DNA of 31,817 nucleotides, taken from positions 1 through 31,817 of the IMG/VR virus record IMGVR_UViG_3300027844_000891. One strand, given 5' to 3'. Below, piece after piece: positions 7,406-14,653 of this stretch. This stretch comes from a virus. A program made the translations under genes and the position numbers. The notes under the pieces are model-generated. The model had not been told where the DNA came from. It saw only the letters and a program-made list of their open reading frames with translations, and searched no databases. How positions within the stretch are numbered: position 1 is the stretch's first letter; each line of letters begins with the position of its first letter.

Positions 7406-8479
7406 ATGAGATCTACAATATTTGGGGTTGGGCAGATGGGCAAATGCATAGCCGCTGCCATGGAAAAGCTAGGCCACGAACTTACCGTTGTAGATAGCTC
7501 TGCTGATTCGTTGTCTCAGTGTGGAGATATTCTGGGAAATTTTTCCAAGCATAACTTTGTACACTACCACGACACATCAAAAGAACACTACGAAGATTTC
7601 CTTGGTGATACTGATGTTGTAATTTCTGCATTACCCTATCATCAAACAGCTAGGCTTGCCAGATATTGTATAGGAAACGGTGTTAGATACTGCGACTTGG
7701 GAGGTAGCGATCAAACCAGTAACGCGATAAACAATTTAGCATCACAAAATGCAAGCAAGCCTGTCATGACTGATGTCGGGCTAGCCCCCGGCTGGATAAA
7801 TATATTAACAGAACATCTCTACAATGAATGCGTGGCAAAAAAAGGTGGAATGATACCTGAAACTGTAGAAATGATGGTTGGTGGCATACCTAAAGATCCA
7901 AGCAATCTATTAAAATACTTATGCACTTGGTCTGTTGATGGGTTGATAAATGAGTATAGAGGAAACTGCTTAGTATTAAAACATGGTCTTCAAGATGTAA
8001 CTTCTTCTTTAGGAGGTTTATCTTCCGTTACAGCCAGCGTAGGCGATCTTGAATGCTTTCATACTAGTGGCGGTGCTTCAAATACAATAGACTTAATGCA
8101 AAAAAGGGGTGTGCAAAACTGTCATTATAAAACAATAAGATGGCCCGGACACTGTGAGTTGGTAAAATTCCTAATTCATGACTGCGCACACGAAGATGAT
8201 GACTTAAAAAGGATTTTTTCCGAAGCGTGCAAGCCTACTAAAAATAAGAATGAAGACTTGGTAATCATGCGAGTATCCATGGACGAATGGGTTGAAGAAA
8301 AAATTATATCCTCAGACGCCTCTTGGTCAGCGATGCAAAAAGCGACAGCCTTTCCAACGGCGGCGATAGCTACTATTATTGGTAGTGGCGTTTTAGATTC
8401 CCACCGAATTGTTTCGTATGAAAAGATCCCCTATGAAAAATTTAGTGAAATTTTAGAAAAACTACTAGGGGGGACATAA
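7406..8479 (+). CDS. Lysine 6-dehydrogenase-like (saccharopine reductase family) oxidoreductase
   Basis: A 357-aa protein with an N-terminal Rossmann motif (FGVGQMGKCIAAAM), a VVISALPYHQT strand, YCDLGGSD, and the block MTDVGLAPGWINIL that typifies saccharopine reductases and lysine 6-dehydrogenases. Later MVGGIP, LECFHTSGGAS and YKTIRWPGHCELVKFL match the lysine 6-dehydrogenase pattern as I remember it (VGGIP, EAFHTSGG, YKTIRYRGH). Such enzymes oxidise the lysine 6-amino group to the semialdehyde with NAD(P), releasing ammonia, or reduce/oxidise saccharopine. This would converge with the upstream aminotransferase on the same semialdehyde. SD AGAGGT lies 6-7 nt before the ATG. The exact direction and substrate remain inferred. 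Confidence 0.8.
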   Translation: MRSTIFGVGQMGKCIAAAMEKLGHELTVVDSSADSLSQCGDILGNFSKHNFVHYHDTSKEHYEDFLGDTDVVISALPYHQTARLARYCIGNGVRYCDLGGSDQTSNAINNLASQNASKPVMTDVGLAPGWINILTEHLYNECVAKKGGMIPETVEMMVGGIPKDPSNLLKYLCTWSVDGLINEYRGNCLVLKHGLQDVTSSLGGLSSVTASVGDLECFHTSGGASNTIDLMQKRGVQNCHYKTIRWPGHCELVKFLIHDCAHEDDDLKRIFSEACKPTKNKNEDLVIMRVSMDEWVEEKIISSDASWSAMQKATAFPTAAIATIIGSGVLDSHRIVSYEKIPYEKFSEILEKLLGGT

Positions 8480-8482
8480 CCT

Positions 8483-8980
8483 ATGCCAACAAGTCAAGAA
8501 GAAGCCTTCAGTATTGTCGAGATACTGGATGAATATCTAGACGAGAGACAGGCTAGAGAACTTACTGCTCGATTGGAGCAGGAGATTGGGCAAAAGACTG
8601 ACAACGATTCCCTCAAAGTTAGTCTTGAAATGCTAAAAGCCCTGTATTCTAAAAAACCAAAGAGAATAGACTACTTAAAGAAAGGTCTTCTATACTCTAT
8701 CATTCTGTTTCACACGTCTATTATAGCTGTAAACATTGTTGCATTTTTTATACTACCTTTTCTATATCCGCTATGGGTTTGGGTTCCTATTAATAGTTTT
8801 ATCCTAACCGTTACATTTACCAGAGAGATATGTCCGCTAACAAGATTGGAAAACTACCTTAGAACTTCTCTTGGGGTTCAAAGGATAGGAGGATTTATAG
8901 GACACTACTTTGTTAAACCAATAAAGAACTTTCTAAAAAACCACGGGGGCGAAAAGGCATCGACTGGTAGTGCAGATTAA
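8483..8980 (+). CDS. DUF2784-like small integral membrane protein
   Basis: The 165-aa product has a charged helical N-terminus (about 1-60) and two hydrophobic segments at about residues 68-90 and 92-112. These are followed by REICPLTRLENYLR and GGFIGHYFVKPI. The CPLT-x-LEN-x-LR block and the FI-x-HY ending resemble DUF2784 membrane proteins, whose function is unknown. A GGGGGGA site precedes the ATG by about 9 nt. Its last 12 codons (8945-8980) lie inside the tmRNA gene, so the C-terminal GGEKASTG residues are dictated by the tmRNA 5' end. Cleavage of the transcript at the tmRNA 5' end would remove the stop codon from this mRNA. Confidence 0.65.
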   Translation: MPTSQEEAFSIVEILDEYLDERQARELTARLEQEIGQKTDNDSLKVSLEMLKALYSKKPKRIDYLKKGLLYSIILFHTSIIAVNIVAFFILPFLYPLWVWVPINSFILTVTFTREICPLTRLENYLRTSLGVQRIGGFIGHYFVKPIKNFLKNHGGEKASTGSAD

Positions 8981-9284
8981 TAATGGCATGGAGTGGTTGG
9001 TCAGTGGGCCACTATAAAAGCTGACCAAAAAGTAATTGCCGAAAAGCAATTCGCGTTAGCTGCCTAGAGTAGCTGGGGGTTGCACAAACCTTTTTATCCA
9101 ATTGTGCTGACTCCGATAATCGGATAGGGTTAGGCAGACCCGATATATTAGTGCCTGATGACCATAATGGTCTGATGATGGTCAATCCATCTAGTTTCGT
9201 CTGCTGTACGATAACAACAGACTAACCATGTAGAAATTATTATTCAAGCTAGACAGGACGCGGGTTCGATTCCCGCCGCCTCCA
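8945..9284 (+). ncRNA. ssrA: tmRNA (one-piece), tag AEKQFALAA
   Basis: The 5' end GGGGGCG (8945-8951) pairs with CGCCTCC (9277-9283) to form a 7-bp acceptor stem, followed by A at 9284. The T arm is GCGGG-TTCGATT-CCCGC (9260-9276). The 5' GGGGGCGAAAAGGCATCGAC is close to the tmRNA consensus. A tag ORF starts at GCC 9038 and encodes AEKQFALAA, stop TAG 9065-9067; the ALAA end matches bacterial degradation tags. TAAUU precedes the resume codon, keeping the A at -4. CCA is not encoded and must be added by the host. A run of seven T (9285-9291) follows and could terminate transcription. The total of 340 nt is a normal tmRNA length. The stem-loops between are presumed pseudoknots, not individually folded here. 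Confidence 0.95.
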
Positions 9285-9305
9285 TTTTTTTATGTCAGGA
9301 TAAGA

Positions 9306-9791
9306 ATGAATAAAACTATAGCAATCAGTGGTGGATTTGATCCTGTACATATTGGCCATCTGAATATGATTACAGATGCCGCCGAAAATGGTAGCGTTAT
9401 TGTTATTCTAAATAGTGACTTATGGCTAGAACAAAAAAAGGGATACGTGTTCATGCCCTTTGAAGAAAGAAAAGCAATCCTCGAAGCGTTTAGCGATGTC
9501 CATCACGTTGTTGGGGTGGATGACTCTGACGGTACTGTGTGTTCTGCTTTAGATATATTACGACCGTGTTATTTCGGAAACGGGGGAGATAGGGTATCTG
9601 ATAATGTTCCAGAAGTAAAGTTTTGTAAGAACTATGGTATTGGGTTGATATGGAATCTTGGAGGAAATAAAATTCAGAGCAGCAGCAGTCTTGTGACTCA
9701 CGCAAATGATTATGACTACAAAGATAGAGATCTTAAACATCACAACGATCCCGATAATCCCTTTAGACTTGAAGTTGGAGGAGAAGGTTAA
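9306..9791 (+). CDS. Cytidylyltransferase-like nucleotidyltransferase
   Basis: A 161-aa single-domain enzyme of the HxGH nucleotidyltransferase superfamily. ISGGFDPVHIGHL at residues 7-19 holds the nucleotide-binding HIGH motif, MPFEERKAILEAF the following helix, YFGNGGDR the central strand, and KIQSSSSLV the C-terminal ISS-type motif. It resembles glycerol-3-phosphate/ethanolamine-phosphate cytidylyltransferases and the nucleotidyl domain of RfaE/HldE, which couple CTP or ATP to a phosphorylated small molecule. SD AGGA lies about 6 nt before the ATG, just downstream of the tmRNA. The stop overlaps the next start (TAATG). The likely role is activating a sugar or alcohol phosphate for surface-polymer synthesis; substrate unassigned. 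Confidence 0.85.
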   Translation: MNKTIAISGGFDPVHIGHLNMITDAAENGSVIVILNSDLWLEQKKGYVFMPFEERKAILEAFSDVHHVVGVDDSDGTVCSALDILRPCYFGNGGDRVSDNVPEVKFCKNYGIGLIWNLGGNKIQSSSSLVTHANDYDYKDRDLKHHNDPDNPFRLEVGGEG

Positions 9792-10081
9792 TGATGATAA
9801 AGGCGAAACTAAGACCAATTAAGTTTAAAACTTATATGAACGCTCTGAAGAGTAATAAATTTTTATTCACTGGTCTAAACGGAAGAACTCAGGGTCAGAT
9901 TTTTGGTAGAGATAACGATGGATATGCTACCGGTGGTGAATGCGCACATATAGAAGATGTTCTTCATACCATGGGCTGTGACTTATTTGGATTAACTCAA
10001 TACGAAATATCTATACAAGTAAAGGAAATACCTAGTGGGTCGAAACGAAAAGAAGCAGATCAAGAAGAAGAAGGATCGTGA
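9791..10081 (+). CDS. Hypothetical protein, 96 aa
   Basis: Not recognised. The protein has a basic N-terminus, a central GRTQGQIFGRDNDG segment and a charged, lysine/glutamate-rich end. It contains no membrane segment or signal peptide. The start codon overlaps the stop of the nucleotidyltransferase, and a strong GGAGGAGAAGG purine run precedes it, so expression with the upstream gene is likely. A second, highly basic small ORF begins 47 nt before its stop in another frame. Confidence 0.65.
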   Translation: MMIKAKLRPIKFKTYMNALKSNKFLFTGLNGRTQGQIFGRDNDGYATGGECAHIEDVLHTMGCDLFGLTQYEISIQVKEIPSGSKRKEADQEEEGS

Positions 10082-10214
10082 GAAGAAATCGAAAGAAAAA
10101 GTTCTTCGTCGTAGAAAACTTATTCGAGAGCAAGCAAAATTAGAGAAGGAGTGCAAGAAACTGGAATGGGAACATCGTGAAAAAATAGAACCTATAAGGA
10201 ATAAAAAGAAATAG
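10035..10214 (+). CDS. Small, very lysine-rich ORF (59 aa)
   Basis: A GTG-started frame preceded by AAAGGAAA with about 8 nt spacing. It runs 59 codons and fills the gap up to the aldolase start, ending one base before ATG 10216. The product is almost entirely charged (long KKQIKKKK and EKVLRRRKLI runs), suggesting a nucleic-acid-binding or ribosome-associated peptide if made. It overlaps the previous gene by 47 nt. The compositional bias could also come from purine-rich leader sequence, so I hold this as plausible rather than certain. A similar basic mini-ORF precedes dCMP deaminase at 27966. Confidence 0.45.
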   Translation: MGRNEKKQIKKKKDREKKSKEKVLRRRKLIREQAKLEKECKKLEWEHREKIEPIRNKKK

Positions 10215-10215
10215 T

Positions 10216-11214
10216 ATGCAGAATATCATCCATAGGATATTAGGAGGTTCGGCCTACAACAAAGGAATTCTTGCCGCAGATGAAAGCTCTCCCACTATAA
10301 AAAAGCGATTTGATTCTGTGGGAGTGGATAGTACAGAAAGCACTAGGCATAGTTACAGACATAATCTTTTCTCCACCGACAAGTTGGAAGATTATATAGG
10401 CGGGGTTATACTTTTTGACGAGACAATAAGAAACGAAGATACCATCTCTCCCCTTAAAGAGAAGGATATCTGTCTTGGTATAAAAGTAGACAAGGGTGCT
10501 AAGCCCTACGATATGGACGGTCTTCTTACAGAGGGGCTTGATGGGCTATCAGATAGACTCAAAGAATATTCTAAGCTGGGGGCCGAGTTCGCTAAGTGGC
10601 GCGCTGTTCTTAATGTTCATGACACCGATGCTTGTATTATTGCTAATGCTTGGACTCTTGCTAGATATGCTAAAATATGTCAGGATGAGGGAATAGTCCC
10701 TATAGTTGAGCCGGAAGTATTAATGAGTGGTGGACACCGTATAATTGATTCTCTATGGTTTACAGAAAAAGTTCTACACCATGTGTTCGACGCCATGTAT
10801 TATGAAAACGTAGAATTGGAAGCTATGATACTTAAGCCGAACATGATTCTTAACGGTTATAAGAGCAATATACCTCTGCCACAATTCAGCGACTCCGCAA
10901 AAACTCTTCCTGACAGCGAAATAGTAGCCCACTACACCATACATGGCTTCAGAAGATATGTTCCTGCTGCCGTACCAATGATAGCCTTTCTTAGTGGCGG
11001 GCAGCCAGACGGGAAAGCTGTTGAAAATCTTAACCAGATGAACTTTTCATCTCTAACTCCTTGGCCTTTATCATTTTCATTCGGAAGAGAACTTCAAAAT
11101 AGCTCTCTAGCATTATGGGGTAACGGTGAACTGGGGTTGTCTAGAGAGGCTCTTCTAAGGAGGGCTGTACAGTGTAGCATGGCGGCTGAAGGAAATCTTA
11201 ACGAGTATGAATAA
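10216..11214 (+). CDS. Class I fructose-bisphosphate aldolase
   Basis: The 332-aa product matches the animal/plant-type class I aldolase: GILAADESSPTIKKRF at 17-32, GGVILFDETI, FAKWRAVL with K127 (the rabbit K146 equivalent), VPIVEPEVL with E165 and E167, and the Schiff-base Lys in MILKPNMIL (K207). Further on, PMIAFLSGGQ and the phosphate-binding C-terminal part with NLNQMN are present, with WPLSFSFGRELQ. All catalytic residues are there, so it should cleave or form fructose-1,6-bisphosphate without metal. As a phage gene it would push host central carbon flux between glycolysis and the pentose phosphate route. It overlaps the deaminase-like gene by 8 nt. Confidence 0.95.
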   Translation: MQNIIHRILGGSAYNKGILAADESSPTIKKRFDSVGVDSTESTRHSYRHNLFSTDKLEDYIGGVILFDETIRNEDTISPLKEKDICLGIKVDKGAKPYDMDGLLTEGLDGLSDRLKEYSKLGAEFAKWRAVLNVHDTDACIIANAWTLARYAKICQDEGIVPIVEPEVLMSGGHRIIDSLWFTEKVLHHVFDAMYYENVELEAMILKPNMILNGYKSNIPLPQFSDSAKTLPDSEIVAHYTIHGFRRYVPAAVPMIAFLSGGQPDGKAVENLNQMNFSSLTPWPLSFSFGRELQNSSLALWGNGELGLSREALLRRAVQCSMAAEGNLNEYE

Positions 11215-11647
11215 AAGCATTTCAAAATCAATTGAAATATCCAGAAAACTTTTTCCTCCTGTCTACAACAAAAAAAAGAGATACAGAACCTTTCATTTTT
11301 CTTTTGCGTGGAAGAGAAACAGGCTCTTATCGATAGGTCAGAACATCCCTCATCAACCAAGCGGCAAAGCTCTAAAATTTGCCAAGATGTTCAAAACCCC
11401 CGAAACAATTAAGTACCCCTACCTCCACAGCGAGGTAGATATGATTAGCAAGCTATGGGGCAAAACAAAAGTGGATGGAAATATTAAAATTATTTCCCTT
11501 AGACTTAACAGGTTTGGAAATCTGTGCAATAGTAAGCCATGTAAAAGTTGCTCAATAATCCTATCGGCCCTCAACATATCAGACATTTGGTGGTCTAACA
11601 CTGATGGAAAAATCACCGATGGCAATTTTGTTCTGGATTTTTCTTGA
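11207..11647 (+). CDS. Cytidine-deaminase-fold zinc protein
   Basis: The 146-aa protein contains HSEVDMISKLWG (the HxE zinc/proton-shuttle motif) and, after an RLNRFGNL strand, CNSKPCKSC (the PCxxC zinc ligands), followed by ISDIWWSNTDGKI, the strand and turn seen at the end of cytidine/dCMP deaminase cores. The N-terminus is basic (KNKKKRYRTFHFSF-like) and could bind nucleic acid. It is distinct from the dCMP deaminase at 28051 and lacks its allosteric-site features. Substrate could be a nucleoside, a nucleotide or a base in nucleic acid. The start is inside the end of the aldolase gene; no strong SD is visible. The rIIA promoter overlaps its stop codon. Confidence 0.72.
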   Translation: MNKSISKSIEISRKLFPPVYNKKKRYRTFHFSFAWKRNRLLSIGQNIPHQPSGKALKFAKMFKTPETIKYPYLHSEVDMISKLWGKTKVDGNIKIISLRLNRFGNLCNSKPCKSCSIILSALNISDIWWSNTDGKITDGNFVLDFS

Positions 11648-11671
11648 CTTCCAGTTTCTAACTGCTAGAAT
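11644..11671 (+). promoter_or_regulatory. Sigma70-type promoter for the rIIA region
   Basis: TTGACT (11644-11649) and TAGAAT (11666-11671) are separated by 16 bp, a near-consensus arrangement located at the end of the deaminase-like gene and 38 nt before the rIIA start. The leader then carries GGCGAGGA ahead of the ATG. Confidence 0.6.
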
Positions 11672-11709
11672 GTATGTAGATTGAATTTTCCTTTGGCGAG
11701 GACGAAAAG

Positions 11710-13884
11710 ATGAAGTTGCAAGATAAGGTAAATACTATTGAAAGGTCTAGGGACTTTGAACAGTCCAACTACACTATCGAGGCCACGGCTAAGGCATTCT
11801 CGATTTTGTCAGACCAATTATATTCCAACAAAGTCAGAGCCGTAGTTAGGGAACTAAGTACCAATGCGTATGATTCTCATGTGGATGCTGGAAAATCTGA
11901 TACCCCATTTGAAGTTCACCTACCCTCCTCTATGGAACCCCATTTTTCCATTAGAGACTACGGAACCGGATTGGATCATAGCGACTGTATGCACCTTTAC
12001 ACAACATACTTTCGTAGTAATCGAACAGGCAGCAACGATGCCGTTGGGTGTATGGGGCTAGGGAGTAAGTCTCCCTTTGCTTACAGTGATAGCTTCACTG
12101 TTGAGTCTTTCTTTGATGGTGAGCATCGCACTTATAATGCTTACAAGAACGAAGAAGACGAACCCGTCTTTGCCCTTCTCAACACTAAAATTACCCATGA
12201 GCCTAACGGGCTTAAGGTTAGTTTCCCTGTTGCGTCAAACGCTTATAATAACGACTTTGATGAATTCGTAGATGAAGCAGAAGACCTCTATAAGTTCTTT
12301 AAGGTTCAGCCCAAGATTACTGGACAGTCTATTGAGATTAAGCCAGATGAATACATTATCGAAGGTGACGGTTGGGCTGTTCGTAAGCGGAACGGGGGAG
12401 CTTATGGCGTTTATGCCATCATGGGTCAGGTTGCCTACCCAATTGATGTAGACCAGTTTAATAATAATAAGGACCATGAAACTTATTCAATCCTGAAAAC
12501 CAATCTCAACATTACGTTTGACATTGGGGAACTTAGCGTTACTCCTTCTCGTGAATCTCTCAGTTATAACAAGCACACTGTTGCCAGTATCACTAAGAGG
12601 TGTGCAGAGATTAAAGAGAACGCTGAAAAGGTAGCAGAGGAAGCTGTGTCTGAAGCAGAGACTCTTTGGGACGCTAGGCTCTCCTATGTCTCAATCACTA
12701 AGACCAATGGCTTGCTCGGTGGTCTTTCCAATGTAATTAGTATGGATACGGCTGAGTGGAATGGCATCCAACTCTTTAAAGATAAAAGACACCAAAGTAT
12801 CTATATTGGGGACATTTTAGACCTTAGTGTTGTTGTCTACTATAGGGATGGGTGGAAGAAAGCAGTTCAGAGAAATGACATTCTAACACTGGTTGTAGAC
12901 CCCAGTGTCGTGTTTTATATTGACGACCTTAAGCGTGGTGGTATTAGTCGCGTCAAAGAGGCGGTTAAAGACCAAACCAGTAGTGGTAGAAACGCAGCTT
13001 GGGATGGCACTGGTCGTGACGGCAAATTTAAGATTTACCGTATAAAAGGAACAGAGGAAGCTATTAGTAAGTTCCGCGAATTGTTGGGATGTGATGATAG
13101 TCACTTCTGTAAGACCTCCGACCTTGCTTCCGTCCAGCGTTACTCAGGAGATGTAGAGAAGCGTACCAGCATTGCTAAGTGGACTGGCAGCACTAGAAGT
13201 TGGAAGAAGGGGGACAACTGGGACGATGTATCGAAAGACCTAGACGAAGGTGGCTACTTCGTAGAGATTAACCGCTACGAACTTAGAGACACCAGTGGGT
13301 GTTTTGGAGACGTTGGTACTCTAGATGAGATTGTGGACATTCTTAATAATCTTGGCTACGACATTGATAAGAAAAAGATTTACGGCATCAAGACCGGCGT
13401 TAGGAATAGGGATAAGTTTCGTAAGCTGGAGAATATTGAAGGCAAGTGGATAAATATCTTTGCCCTCGCTCAAAAGGTTGTCAAAGAATTTCTTGAGGAT
13501 GGCTACAAAGAACTTATCCAAGAGAAAAGGTCTAACCAAGACTTGTTCGATATGAACAACACTCGTTGTCTTATCGCGGACATCACTAATATCGCAGAGA
13601 AGACTACTACAGACAATGACCTGAAAAAGTTGGTGGTTCTTCACAAACACCTTATGGAATTGGGAAAAGACCAGAAGTTGGATAACGTCTTCAAGTTGGC
13701 TAGGAAGTTTCGGCTTCTCCCCGGTAAGAAGGAAAGTAAGCATGAGCCTTATGTCAAAGCGGCGGTGGATAAGTACCCGCTGATTAAACTATGCTCCGAC
13801 ACTAGGTATGGAGACCCAATCAAGTCTCAAGAATCTATTACTGAACTTGCCCGTTACGTTGACCTTATTGAGGCTTCGTCGTAG
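11710..13884 (+). CDS. rIIA: rIIA-like GHKL ATPase-domain protein
   Basis: A 724-aa protein whose N-terminus is a GHKL ATPase fold: N-box RELSTNAYDSHVDAG (E48, N52) near 47-61, G1 box RDYGTGLDHSD near 82-92, and G2/ATP-lid GCMGLGSKSPFAY near 113-125. After about residue 330 the sequence is not recognisable but is rich in charged, ordered segments. The combination of this N-terminus, the length near 725 aa and an rIIB-like gene nearby identifies T4 rIIA-type proteins, membrane-associated factors involved in lysis timing and resistance to exclusion systems. It has its own promoter at 11644 and an SD-like GGCGAGGA. Codon choice is richer in G/C-ending codons than in the flanking metabolic genes, suggesting high expression. 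Confidence 0.85.
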   Translation: MKLQDKVNTIERSRDFEQSNYTIEATAKAFSILSDQLYSNKVRAVVRELSTNAYDSHVDAGKSDTPFEVHLPSSMEPHFSIRDYGTGLDHSDCMHLYTTYFRSNRTGSNDAVGCMGLGSKSPFAYSDSFTVESFFDGEHRTYNAYKNEEDEPVFALLNTKITHEPNGLKVSFPVASNAYNNDFDEFVDEAEDLYKFFKVQPKITGQSIEIKPDEYIIEGDGWAVRKRNGGAYGVYAIMGQVAYPIDVDQFNNNKDHETYSILKTNLNITFDIGELSVTPSRESLSYNKHTVASITKRCAEIKENAEKVAEEAVSEAETLWDARLSYVSITKTNGLLGGLSNVISMDTAEWNGIQLFKDKRHQSIYIGDILDLSVVVYYRDGWKKAVQRNDILTLVVDPSVVFYIDDLKRGGISRVKEAVKDQTSSGRNAAWDGTGRDGKFKIYRIKGTEEAISKFRELLGCDDSHFCKTSDLASVQRYSGDVEKRTSIAKWTGSTRSWKKGDNWDDVSKDLDEGGYFVEINRYELRDTSGCFGDVGTLDEIVDILNNLGYDIDKKKIYGIKTGVRNRDKFRKLENIEGKWINIFALAQKVVKEFLEDGYKELIQEKRSNQDLFDMNNTRCLIADITNIAEKTTTDNDLKKLVVLHKHLMELGKDQKLDNVFKLARKFRLLPGKKESKHEPYVKAAVDKYPLIKLCSDTRYGDPIKSQESITELARYVDLIEASS

Positions 13885-13938
13885 CTAAACCTCTCGAATT
13901 GCTTTCAAAGCGACACGATTTTTTGAAGGAGACAAATT

Positions 13939-14187
13939 ATGCCCCGTTATGTTTCAGGAAAAGACTTAGTAAGCACTAATGAAAGAATATTTAAACCAAC
14001 CGACTCTGACTATATGAGTAAAAAGTCTGTAATAAAGAAAGTTATCAAGAAACTTAACGCAGAATACAGGAGACGCAAATTAGAAAAGGCACTTAATAAG
14101 ATGAATACTGAAGAAGTTGTTATGATAGGTATGGTTGTCGAAATGGCAATCCAAAAAGAAATCGATGAAAGACTATTAAGGATGTAA
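13939..14187 (+). CDS. Hypothetical protein, 82 aa
   Basis: Unrecognised, but well supported by a strong GAAGGAG site about 8 nt before the ATG and placement between rIIA and rIIB. The sequence is mainly helical and highly charged: a lysine-rich middle (KKSVIKKVIKKLNAEYRRRK) followed by an amphipathic MNTEEVVMIGMVVEMAI segment. There is no cysteine or signal peptide. It may be a small DNA- or RNA-binding or regulatory protein; nothing in the sequence decides this. Confidence 0.7.
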   Translation: MPRYVSGKDLVSTNERIFKPTDSDYMSKKSVIKKVIKKLNAEYRRRKLEKALNKMNTEEVVMIGMVVEMAIQKEIDERLLRM

Positions 14188-14191
14188 TCGG

Positions 14192-14623
14192 ATGAATAAG
14201 ACTACTATCGCGTTGTGGGTTGTTGTTGTTACGCTGGTCAACTATGGTGTTTGGCAACATGGTGAAAACACTCGTCTGAATAATATGCTTGAGTTGTCAG
14301 ATATGCGTAGTGAGTTGAGTCAAGAGTGGACTAACGAAGTTACCTACTCTTTGCTTAATAAGCTAAACGACAACCATGAAGAAGGCATGAGGAGTCAGGG
14401 GAGAATGGAAGGTATCGTTGATTACCTTACTAAGCCCGAAGATTACCAATCGGTTTGGCATGAAGGCTATCAGCGCGGCCTTAACCAGAGCGAAGAGATG
14501 GCTAGGATTGAAAAAGAAGAAGATGATAATGCTCCTTTCGATAGGCCAATCAATCCAGACGCCATTAAGAAGCCGGACTTTGACAAGAATATTGAAAAAG
14601 TCCAAGATGGTGGTGGAGAATAG
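14192..14623 (+). CDS. Membrane-anchored hypothetical protein, 143 aa
   Basis: The first 22 residues (after MNKTT, IALWVVVVTLVNYGVW) form one hydrophobic segment, acting as signal anchor. The rest is a soluble, acidic, helix-prone tail with a heptad-like NNMLELSDMRSEL region and a proline-containing, acidic C-terminus. It starts 4 nt after the preceding stop, with AAGGA upstream, in the rIIA-rIIB interval. The topology (short cytoplasmic N-terminus, tail outside or inside) cannot be fixed. A lysis-control or membrane role alongside rIIA/rIIB is possible from context only. Confidence 0.7.
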   Translation: MNKTTIALWVVVVTLVNYGVWQHGENTRLNNMLELSDMRSELSQEWTNEVTYSLLNKLNDNHEEGMRSQGRMEGIVDYLTKPEDYQSVWHEGYQRGLNQSEEMARIEKEEDDNAPFDRPINPDAIKKPDFDKNIEKVQDGGGE

Positions 14624-14653
14624 CTGTTCCAACTAAGGCGAGGATATTTTGAG

